From CAZKUN01 sp964555935 (lineage in GTDB: Bacteria > Armatimonadota > Zipacnadia > Zipacnadales > VGFC01), in contig CAZKUN010000143.1 of assembly GCA_964555935.1 (NCBI GenBank), positions 1 to 23,532 of the forward strand: a stretch of DNA of 23,532 bases, in the 5' to 3' direction. Both the position numbers and the translations under genes were made by a program. Shown here in pieces: positions 15,501-21,508 of the stretch (positions within the stretch are counted from its first letter, which is position 1; each line of letters starts with the position of its first letter). The notes beneath the pieces were generated by a model. The model was not told the origin of the DNA. It saw only the letters and a list, made by a program, of their open reading frames with translations, and did not search any database.

Positions 15501-17216
15501 CTTGGGCAGCTCGAACGAGAGTCGACTCGGCCCTGACATTCTGGTGATCGACGGGAGCGTCAGCGGCTCGAGGCTATTCTCCATCTCCCAGAACGCCTGC
15601 TCGCTTATGTGCTGAGGCGGGAAGTGGACGACGACATACGCGGGCTTGTCCTCATCGATGCGTTGCAGTTTGGGGACCTTCGGCGCCTCGGTCGATAGTT
15701 GCAGATTGATGAACTGGAATCCCAGGGACAGAAAGTCCGCTGTCCGCAATACCGGGAGCACAATCACAGACAGGTCAAGCCGGGCGATGGTGATGCCCGG
15801 GCGGATGAGGACCTCGTTGCCGCCGGGTCGGAGCCGGATGTTGCCGCGGCCCGGCGTCAGCTCGACGTCCCCACGGGGCTGAATCCGGACGCCCGGCCGG
15901 AGGGTAGGCTTGGTGTCGTCGGCCTCTTCGTCATCATCGTCTTTGGGGACGACGATTGGCACTCGAGGGATCTGCCGGCGCTGCGCGATCCGTTCTTCAT
16001 TCGTCACCAGCTCGATAGTCGTTCCTTCTGGCGCGAGCATCGAGTCGACCACCGCATCGGCCAGTGGCGCCGTGACGCTCAGCAGTGCCGGCGCGCATGT
16101 CACCGCGCGCGAGCCGTTCGTTCCGGCGACCTCAAAGCGCGCTGCGCTAGAGTGCCCCAACTCCAGACTCAATCCGTCAGCGTGCAGTAGCACGGGCTTG
16201 GAGGCAAAGTCGGCGATCAGCACGGATTCGTCCGCCGCCACCGCGTAGCGAGCGTTCGACAGGGGGATCGAGATCGGCTCGCCTGCGTCATCGACGAGTG
16301 TCCCGCCCGGCCGGAAGCTCAGCCGTGTGCCACGGCCGCTCGCTACGAGCGCGCGCGCCGTCTCAGATGCCTCAATCTCAATGCTGTCGAACGCGCTGCC
16401 CTCGGGCACGATCCGCGAGGCGTCGCCCGTGGCAAGCGCTTCGACCGGCGACCAGTCCTCGTCACCGCGCTCCAGGGCAACCAACGTGCGGAGTTCGGGC
16501 TTGTCGGCGAGAAGGCTGTCCGCTTCGGGGGCCATCAACGACACCGTGACGCCGTCGGCCGACATCGCGGTACCCGCCGCGGCGAGCATCGCGACGCGCG
16601 TTCCGGCTAGCCGCAGACGCCAGTCGGGCGTGAACTCAGCCTCCGCCGCGCCTGTCGCCTCCAGAGCCGATCCGTTGCCAAGAACGCACATTGGCCCGCG
16701 CGCTTCGACCGCTGATCGTGCAGGCTCGTCGCCCGCCAGCCAGCGTTCAAGAGAGACCTTCGAGTGGAAGCCGTCCAGCCCAAGCTTGAGGTCCATCGTC
16801 GCGCCGAAGGCATCCTTCGTGATCGTCGCCGTGAAGTCCGCGGGAATCTCGGTCCCGGGATACTTGGCGCCGGTCAGCTCGACGAGCATCCCCTGCGCGA
16901 GTTCTTCGGTGCGAAGCTTGGGCGCGCCGGCGAAGCGAGCGACATCGACCGTCCACCGCACTTCCTCACCCAGCCGGAAAACCGCTCGCCCCGGCGTCGT
17001 ATCGATCCCCAAAGGCTCGCGCGTGCTCGCAGCGATGGCTCGACTGGCAGGTGGCAGCGTAACCGCTGCTACACCAGCGATGCCAAGCATCTCTCGGCGC
17101 GACACGGAGACCTTGGAGGATTCGTCAGTGAGTTCGGCAAGCGTGGGGGCACGGCGTTGAGGCTTCGGCAGAATCCGACGGCGCAGGGCATGAAGGTCGA
17201 GAATCGTCGACCGCAT
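12519..17216 (-). CDS. Giant Tat-signal beta-rich protein of unknown function, 1565 aa
   Basis: This 1565-residue protein has no function I can name. After a 36-residue basic leader, a twin-arginine motif SRREML (39-44) precedes a hydrophobic stretch GIAGVAAVTLP and an AIAAS cleavage-like site near 60-64. It is thus probably exported folded by the Tat system. An acidic run DDDDEEADD (426-434) and Arg/Pro/Gly repeats with three RPG units fill 415-476, and another Arg/Pro/Ala linker covers 598-665. Between them and 985 is an ordered part including REEWVHRATQGRDQYVKVV and YLFPFGHRVSLVKVTERKF. Residues 1335-1510 alternate hydrophobic and polar residues as many beta strands, with FAFCERNNPFILTV and GGGGFFAIEL. 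I chose ATG 17216, preceded by GGAGAG at 5 nt, over the in-frame ATG 17243, which has no ribosome site. It is the first gene of the giant pair. Confidence 0.85.
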   Translation of the reverse strand: MRSTILDLHALRRRILPKPQRRAPTLAELTDESSKVSVSRREMLGIAGVAAVTLPPASRAIAASTREPLGIDTTPGRAVFRLGEEVRWTVDVARFAGAPKLRTEELAQGMLVELTGAKYPGTEIPADFTATITKDAFGATMDLKLGLDGFHSKVSLERWLAGDEPARSAVEARGPMCVLGNGSALEATGAAEAEFTPDWRLRLAGTRVAMLAAAGTAMSADGVTVSLMAPEADSLLADKPELRTLVALERGDEDWSPVEALATGDASRIVPEGSAFDSIEIEASETARALVASGRGTRLSFRPGGTLVDDAGEPISIPLSNARYAVAADESVLIADFASKPVLLHADGLSLELGHSSAARFEVAGTNGSRAVTCAPALLSVTAPLADAVVDSMLAPEGTTIELVTNEERIAQRRQIPRVPIVVPKDDDDEEADDTKPTLRPGVRIQPRGDVELTPGRGNIRLRPGGNEVLIRPGITIARLDLSVIVLPVLRTADFLSLGFQFINLQLSTEAPKVPKLQRIDEDKPAYVVVHFPPQHISEQAFWEMENSLEPLTLPSITRMSGPSRLSFELPKDKNSLPYTLESLLDWSTMKLSVAPTALALPAPKRAMRVRPTGGRKPTVIPKLSPAAGGGRLTIGTTAPPRLAPDARRKPPAAVVAAGRAMATLPAANLLRLLKPVAPERHETAIEAPYRLIISPHASSGWVHATEEVTHNDRTELWHTRLGVRGAGGKTWEYQYAYGKEENVWRVLQVVPPNQARNRDRTIRAIWSPDYKATFADAVDNDPNLLMSLNGLDRNEFVWLMSDFRIPECTDRAAHASKLMLTSLGAWMDVRYGPELPSKYNKDLSREEWVHRATQGRDQYVKVVEKGYLFPFGHRVSLVKVTERKFETTGGGNSVAVLRQRQFIVVREPEKMYPAVGQVKDGRRMPFRRVVLTTLISPNLDPQIQVAGVGKKASDCFWPIVEQKDFAFSMIGEDWDGEQSEFTTPVIFVTAAGGLAYEAASMTKVRTAYLGEGGSRRKRELFGQNVAYADTTRAKPGDTTLETESVTWGAEVDETNAHTDLDLSAISQPRFYPTVEEAAVRIPAVVQIAGQNTATRVRIGDTYVDDAWDAAANMGSVYAELLDAPGLGFPNDKSGGLMSPDFSITVLSVKFGPVGGGVGDIATGIFNPEEFFKNAGAKLLGAVDLWDIIAGVFGDNEVPGLTIAYEKDQWQVPTRVTATYSWKPELTAFAGFTPECEGANAKFELWAQLDTDLTDTVIEPAFDSYAHLQNFTLDIIALVIKFRKLKFTAKTGQKPDVEVDIKKVEFAGPLEFVNALQDALSELVPGLSIDVTPTGVYIGYTLAIPTIAVGVMSIKNISLSIGLTLPFTGDPLRFRFAFCERNNPFILTVSIFGGGGFFAIELLPDGLDKLEASFEFGANFELDIGVASGGAHLMAGIYLKIEDGNTSLSGYVRCGGHLSILGIITISCEFYLSLNYESATNRCYGQAKLTVEIEILFFSKSVSMTVEREFAGSGGGNARLDDQRFAALMDVQQLAQLRGQKPVLAPKIADAITADDWASYCGAFA

Positions 17217-17221
17217 GGCTT

Positions 17222-17227
17222 CTCTCC
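17222..17227 (-). promoter_or_regulatory. Ribosome binding site deciding the 1565-aa start
   Basis: GGAGAG lies 5 nt before ATG 17216. The in-frame ATG at 17243 has no comparable site. Confidence 0.6.
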
Positions 17228-17295
17228 GGGGAATCCGCGACATTACGTATTCAGATGAATTGCTCTTCGATCATTTGCAGACAACATCCTTCTAG

Positions 17296-17375
17296 GGATC
17301 CGAGATACCTATCACGGGCACAGGGGAACTAACCCCGGGAACCGTGAGGCAGAGGGCCAAACCGGGCTCGGATCC
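17296..17375. repeat. Nested inverted repeat downstream of the MtaA-like gene
   Basis: The outer arms GGATCCGAG (17296-17304) and CTCGGATCC (17367-17375) are perfect 9-bp complements. Inside are CACGG (17313-17317) with CCGTG (17342-17346), and GGGG (17323-17326) with CCCC (17333-17336) around a 6-nt loop. The three stems nest on one axis. As the structure starts 22 nt after the MtaA-like stop, it may end that transcript or structure the RNA before the giant operon. Confidence 0.5.
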
Positions 17376-17396
17376 ACAGACGATCGACCATCGCGC

Positions 17397-18266
17397 TCAG
17401 CGGAAGTGCGCCCGGTACTTCGCCATCGCCACGCAGATCGCTTCGATGGTCTCGAGGGGAACATCCGGACCACACGAGGCGGAGAGGTACAGGCCGCCCT
17501 CTGGCGAGCCGAGGGTCTCCACTGCCTCGCGGATGTGTCCGTCGATATCGTCGGGGCTACAGAACGGGAAGAGCTGGCGGTCAAGGTCGAGATCGACGCA
17601 TACCTTGCCCTTGCAGATCTCAGCAGTCCGCTGAAGCCCGTTGGCCCGGATCTGCAGGTTGATGACATTCACGCCGCACTCGACGAGATCCATGATGACG
17701 GGGATGGTGTGCCCATCGGTGTGCATGTAGACCTTGCTGCCGGCGTCGCGTGCCATGCCGTAGAGCTTTGCGTAGCATGGCTTGAGGTACTTGACCCACT
17801 TCTCATGGCTGATCGCCAGCCGGTCCTGCATACCGAGATCGTCGCCGAAGTACATGACGGACTGCGGGTTCTCCAGCCGGGGGGCGAGTTCACCGACGTT
17901 GTATCCGAGGACGGTGTCGATGAGCATCTGGAGTTCGGGTGGCTCTTCGGCGAAGTCGATCATGAGTTCTTCGAAGCCGCGAAGATCAGCCAGCCGGAGC
18001 CACATGAAACCATGGGGCATCCCGCCGCCGGGCGCGGGCATTTCCAGGTTGCGCACGTCCTCACGGGTGGGCACGGGGTGCTTCGTGACGATCGCCTCGG
18101 CGCCGTGGGCGACGTTCTCCCACACGCATCCCCAGAAGTCCACGTGCCGACCCTCGCCATACGTCGGCGACCAGATGGCGTCATAGTCGCGATCTTCGGG
18201 CTGATCCCCACCGAACAGGACCGGATGACGCGCGACGAGAGCGTCCAGGTCGTCGCGGTACTTCAT
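17397..18266 (-). CDS. Uroporphyrinogen-decarboxylase-family (MtaA-like) protein, probably missing its N-terminus
   Basis: The 289-residue product belongs to the URO-D/MtaA superfamily. This includes corrinoid methyltransferases as well as the haem enzyme. Landmarks are HVDFWGCVWENVAHG (41-55), MYFGDDLGMQ (138-147), KVYMHTDGHTIPVIMDLVECG (178-198), KVCVDLDLDRQLFPF (221-235) and SCGPDVP (264-270). The HTDG block stands where MtaA-type enzymes have a zinc-binding HxCG, so typical zinc chemistry is doubtful. Such proteins are usually about 330-380 residues and open with an RERVxxxL...PDRVP segment. Here that segment is absent, no ribosome site precedes the ATG, and an in-frame TAG lies 21-24 nt upstream, in the AT-rich segment next to the recombinase gene. 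I infer that the 5' end may have been cut by integration. A naturally short subfamily is the alternative. Confidence 0.8.
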   Translation of the reverse strand: MKYRDDLDALVARHPVLFGGDQPEDRDYDAIWSPTYGEGRHVDFWGCVWENVAHGAEAIVTKHPVPTREDVRNLEMPAPGGGMPHGFMWLRLADLRGFEELMIDFAEEPPELQMLIDTVLGYNVGELAPRLENPQSVMYFGDDLGMQDRLAISHEKWVKYLKPCYAKLYGMARDAGSKVYMHTDGHTIPVIMDLVECGVNVINLQIRANGLQRTAEICKGKVCVDLDLDRQLFPFCSPDDIDGHIREAVETLGSPEGGLYLSASCGPDVPLETIEAICVAMAKYRAHFR

Positions 18267-18351
18267 CCAAGTGGCCGGTAGGAAAGTCTAATATACTAAA
18301 AGCAATAAATATGCTACCATGGTCTCGGATCATGCGAAGGGACAACCGAGA
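18267..18351. promoter_or_regulatory. AT-rich junction: candidate attachment site and integrase promoter
   Basis: The 32 bases 18283-18314 are only about 22 percent G+C, by count 7 of 32, in a very GC-rich contig. They are bracketed by short inverted arms GGTAG (18277-18281) and CTACC (18314-18318). A TAATAT box occurs at 18289-18294. Large serine recombinases usually lie beside one attachment site of their element, so the left junction is expected here. The exact crossover cannot be set without the other end. Confidence 0.45.
18337..18342 (+). promoter_or_regulatory. Ribosome binding site deciding the recombinase start
   Basis: AAGGGA lies 9 nt before ATG 18352. The in-frame ATG at 18319 has no ribosome site and sits in the AT-rich segment. 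Confidence 0.55.
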
Positions 18352-19875
18352 ATGGAAACGGCGTTCATCTACTGTCGCGTAAGCACAGAGGAGCAAACCG
18401 GCGAAGGGCACTATTCCCTCTCGCTGCAGGAGCAGCGTTGCCGCGACTACGCGAAGTCCAAGGACTGGCGCGTTGCCAAGGTCCGTAAAGACGTCGGCAG
18501 CGGGCGTGATGATGATCGCAATGGCTTCCAGGAGTTGCTGAGGGACATTGAGTCCGGTAACATCGACAACGTGGTCGTCTACCGCCTCGACCGACTCTCC
18601 CGGAATGTGCGCGACGTGTACGGTTTCCTTGAAATGACTCGCGAGGCCGACGTCGGTTTCGTAAGCACCAGCGAGTCATTCGACACCACTACAGCGATGG
18701 GTCGAGCCATGCTTGGTGTGGCGGCGGTTTTCGCGCAACTCACACGCGAAATGATCGCGGAGAATGTCCGCGATGGCCTGGCAAGAAGGGCACAGGCAGG
18801 GAAGTACAACGGCCCGAAGCATGTCCCCCCATTGGGCTATGACTACTCGAGTGAGGCCGATAGACTCGTGGTGAACGCCCGCGAGGCCTCCGTGGTCCGG
18901 CGCATCTACGATCTATACGCTCGTCAGAAACTGGGGCTCGCCAAGATCTGCCGCAACCTCCGCGACGCAGGGATCAGGGGGAAGTTGGGCGGTACGCTCG
19001 CGCCCACGGGAGTAAGGAACATCCTGCGTTCGCCGATCTACATAGGCCAGGTTCGATGCGGCTCCAGTTACACGGCAGGCGACCATAACGCGATTATCGA
19101 CGGACCGTTGTTTGCCGAAGCGCAAGACTTGGCGACATCGCGAACGCAGTTAGCGCCCCGTTGCCAGCAACACCAGCACATCCTGGCGGGTCTGGCTCGC
19201 TGCGGGGTGTGCGGTGATCGCCTATATGTCCACATGACAAGTAGCCATCGACGGGCCGACGGGACCGGGCGACACCGCTATCGCAACTACATGCACCGGG
19301 CCGACTTGGGCAGTACGTGCTCGGAGTTCACCAAGAGTGCAGATCGACTCGAGCAAGTGGTAATTGACGAGGTTCGAGTCATCGCGGCTCGGCCGGATTT
19401 TCAGAAGGACGCGTTCGCCGAAGCCGAGAGACAAGTGCAGGAGGACGCCCCGGACTTCCGCGCTGAACGTGCAGCCCTCGAGACGAGACTCACGGAACTG
19501 GGGCGAGCGTTCGACCAGTGGGCCGAACGACTTGACCAAGGGAAGATCCGCCAAGACCAGTTTGACCGACGCAATGCAGCATTGCTGAAGGAACGCGATG
19601 GCATTGAGGACCGCCTCGCCGAACTCGAAGCACAGGAGGCCAAAGCCGAAAGCATCGAAGTCGGCATCGAGCAGGTCCGTGTGGCGCTGCAGGACTTCGA
19701 CCGCGTGTGGGACGCCATGACGATTGACGAGCAACGCGAAATGATCCGCAGTCTCGTCGAGTACCTCAAGGTGTGGAAGGAGCGAGCAGAACTGAAGCTG
19801 CTGTTCATGCCGCCAATCGAGATCTCCGTCAAGTTCAAGAGGGGGCCTGCTAAGAAGAGCGCAAAGGCAAGCTGA
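18352..19875 (+). CDS. Large serine recombinase (site-specific integrase)
   Basis: The 507-residue protein cuts and rejoins DNA at attachment sites through a covalent phosphoserine. The N-terminal resolvase domain (1-145) has YCRVSTEEQ with Arg9 and nucleophile Ser11, and YRLDRLSRN (77-85) with Arg78, Asp80, Arg81 and Arg84. The recombinase domain follows, with GKYNGPKHVPPLGYDY at 150-165 and ILRSPIYIGQVR at 224-235. A zinc ribbon spans about 284-323: C284-x2-C287 and C323 are clear, but the usual fourth Cys is replaced, perhaps by His315. A coiled coil rich in Glu/Arg covers about 368-440, as in phage and ICE large serine integrases. The start at 18352 is chosen because AAGGGA precedes it by 9 nt. 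It points away from the MtaA-like gene into the mobile element, which is the usual layout beside an attachment site. Confidence 0.92.
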   Translation: METAFIYCRVSTEEQTGEGHYSLSLQEQRCRDYAKSKDWRVAKVRKDVGSGRDDDRNGFQELLRDIESGNIDNVVVYRLDRLSRNVRDVYGFLEMTREADVGFVSTSESFDTTTAMGRAMLGVAAVFAQLTREMIAENVRDGLARRAQAGKYNGPKHVPPLGYDYSSEADRLVVNAREASVVRRIYDLYARQKLGLAKICRNLRDAGIRGKLGGTLAPTGVRNILRSPIYIGQVRCGSSYTAGDHNAIIDGPLFAEAQDLATSRTQLAPRCQQHQHILAGLARCGVCGDRLYVHMTSSHRRADGTGRHRYRNYMHRADLGSTCSEFTKSADRLEQVVIDEVRVIAARPDFQKDAFAEAERQVQEDAPDFRAERAALETRLTELGRAFDQWAERLDQGKIRQDQFDRRNAALLKERDGIEDRLAELEAQEAKAESIEVGIEQVRVALQDFDRVWDAMTIDEQREMIRSLVEYLKVWKERAELKLLFMPPIEISVKFKRGPAKKSAKAS

Positions 19876-19968
19876 TGTAGCTGTGTGGGACTGCCGCCGC
19901 TGAGGACGCATATGCAGCCGAGACGCCGCCAAACCCGATGCGCGGCGGCCAGCCAAGGGAGCATCGTA

Positions 19969-21034
19969 GTGTTACTGGATCACATGGCACGTCTCGACCC
20001 TGTCGGAGCCGTCAGGACCTGGCACACGGTTCACCGCTGGCGGTCCGCCCGCAGCATTGGAGTGGCGCTCAACGAGGCGCTTGCCGATCTTGACGTTGAC
20101 GAACACCGTGACGAGCTTGTCGAGCTGGGCTTCCCAGAAGGCATCTTCGCCACAGTCCGCGCCGACCGCGACGTGCACGGCAAGCCCAAGGCAAGTAACA
20201 AAGCGGCGCTACAACGTATACTGACCGACTTTCCTCCGCCACCCCGCTGGTGCTTCGAGGCGGTGGCCAACATCGATGCTAACGACGCCGAGCACATTCT
20301 CCACCTGTCCGGGTTCGACTACGGCGCTCCGTGGCAGCCGCACGACGGGTTGACGGGTCGAGTCCCCCCTGAGGAGATAGCGCGTCTCGCAGACGACGTC
20401 GGACTGGTGCGGGAGATCGGGTTACAGATTGCCGACGATCCGCGCGCGGTGAAGCTGGAGAAACACGATATCGCGCGCGTCCGCTACCTGGCAAGATCTG
20501 ACCATTGGTTGGCCCTGTCCGGCACACCCAGGATACCCCTCGTTGAGCTGCCCCCGATGGCCCCGTTTCGCGGCGGGCCTTTGGCACCCATTCCCCTGGT
20601 AGNNNNNNNNNNACCCGCCGACTACATACGCTGTCTTCGACCGCAACTGGATCGTCGGGCGGGCGATGAAGTACGCAATAGACTTGTGCCACCCCACGGA
20701 GAGCGGCCATCTGAGACGGTGCTGCCAGCCCGTTGGGGAGGTAGCGTACCTGGACCATCTTCTAAACGAAGGTGGCTCGCCACCGAGTTGCGGGAGACTG
20801 TACGTGGCCGACAGGTCGGATACGAACTGCTGTCAACGGCCAGCGTGTCAAGAGATGCAAGTGTTGCTCGGCAAACCACACGTCATCAAGAAGAAGCGGA
20901 AGACCCGTGCGAAGACCCTCGCACAACGCGTCTGGCAGCGCGCCCCCGTGCGCGAGCGTTTCCAGAATCTGTGGAAGCAGGCAGACCGCGACATTCAGGC
21001 CTTCAAAGCGCTCATCGACGGCCGTAGCAAGTGA
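19969..21034 (+). CDS. Unknown mobile-element gene with C-terminal Cys cluster, interrupted by assembly gap
   Basis: I do not recognise the protein. The left part starts at GTG 19969, preceded by AGGGAG (19956-19961) at 7 nt, and reads MLLDHMARLDPVGAVRTW and on for 211 residues to a ten-N gap. After the gap the good frame is different: it opens as PPTTYAVFDRNWIVGRAM and ends at 21034 with KALIDGRSK. Both parts have the same style and the strand agrees, so I read them as one gene. The frame change is best explained by an unknown true gap length rather than a mutation. The C-terminus has SCGRLYVADRSDTNCCQRPAC followed by a basic KKKRKTRAK stretch, resembling the zinc ribbon of CGNR-type proteins, though the first Cys pair is incomplete. 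It lies 93 nt after the recombinase. A DNA-binding role is possible but unproven. Confidence 0.65.
20603..20612. other. Ten-N assembly gap
   Basis: Ten Ns interrupt the unknown gene and the reading frame does not match across them. The true length is therefore probably not ten bases, and sequence is missing here. Confidence 0.9.
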
Positions 21035-21283
21035 TGTTCCCCCGCACATCTTCGGCCTCTTTTTGCCCTGTACATTAAGTGCCGGATAAGATCCATGCGG
21101 CCCATGCTCCCTTCCGGGGAATACGCGGAATAGGATGGTAGGGAGCGACGAGCCGTAGACGCAAAACAGTCGTATCAACCCCCACCGTAACGTCTTCCAT
21201 CCCGCCTCGATCTGAGGCCAAGGCCCCGTGGCCACGCTCCCGGTCACGGGGCTATTTGTGTCTGCTCAGGAGCGAATTCAGCA
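21035..21283. promoter_or_regulatory. 249-base intergenic region of the mobile element
   Basis: No convincing gene is present. It contains a T-run at 21060-21064 shortly after the previous stop and a strong stem-loop at 21223-21252. This is the likely place for the promoter of the small basic protein and primase operon. Confidence 0.4.
21223..21252 (+). terminator. 11-bp stem-loop with one G-U pair upstream of the primase operon
   Basis: GCCCCGTGGCC (21223-21233) pairs with GGTCACGGGGC (21242-21252), with a single G-U pair and an 8-nt loop. It is followed by TATTTGTG, a weak T-rich tail. It could end upstream transcription or act in the leader of the next operon, whose first start is 31 nt further on. 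Confidence 0.5.
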
Positions 21284-21508
21284 GTGGCGACCAGAGATCG
21301 GGTGGCAGACAATCAGCGGGTGAAGTCGCGGGGCGAACGCAAGCGCCGCGCCGCCAAGCCTGCCGCGCCGCCGCTCGCACCAGAACGTCGCTGGACAGCC
21401 GCCGCCCGCATTTTCGCCAGAGCCGCGCGCCGAGTGGCAGCGCAGGACGCCGAGCGTGGACCTGAGTCGGCCAACGCGCCATCCCCCTCCGCCGGAGGTG
21501 GCTCCTGA
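21284..21508 (+). CDS. Small basic protein of unknown function, 74 aa
   Basis: The 74-residue product begins at GTG 21284, with AGGAG (21268-21272) 11 nt upstream, a rather long spacing. It is rich in Arg, Lys and Ala (RVKSRGERKRRAAK at 12-25, then APERRW and ARAARRVAA) and ends in a Ser/Gly tail. There is no membrane segment and no Cys. The basic helix-prone stretches would suit nucleic-acid binding, but no family is recognised. Its TGA stop overlaps the ATG of the primase-ATPase gene by one base (TGATG). This coupling is the main reason to believe it is a real gene in a replication operon. Confidence 0.6.
   Translation: MATRDRVADNQRVKSRGERKRRAAKPAAPPLAPERRWTAAARIFARAARRVAAQDAERGPESANAPSPSAGGGS
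21494..21498 (+). promoter_or_regulatory. Ribosome binding site of the primase-ATPase
   Basis: GGAGG lies 9 nt before ATG 21508, inside the end of the small basic gene. It shows that the start at the TGATG overlap is real. Confidence 0.65.

Larger units (their letters stand above)
17217..17396. promoter_or_regulatory. Intergenic region with promoter of the giant-protein operon
   Basis: These 180 bases separate the MtaA-like stop from the first giant gene, both on the minus strand. The half near the MtaA-like gene holds a nested inverted repeat (17296-17375). The half near the giant gene, 17222-17295, is relatively AT-rich and is the likely promoter and leader; no clear -35/-10 pair could be fixed. 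Confidence 0.45.

Noticed and set aside
8313..17216. Giant pair as part of a phage tail or contractile injection system
   Set aside because: No sheath, tube, baseplate or ATPase gene lies nearby, and I cannot show homology from the sequence alone, so the idea is not claimed.
18319..18351. Earlier recombinase start at ATG 18319
   Set aside because: It has no ribosome site and begins in the AT-rich junction. ATG 18352 is preceded by AAGGGA and yields the normal recombinase N-terminus.
21033..21064. A weak stem GATGT/ACATC followed by TCTTTTT as intrinsic terminator
   Set aside because: The stem is only 5 bp, overlaps the stop codon, and the T-run is about 9 nt away, so it is not convincing.
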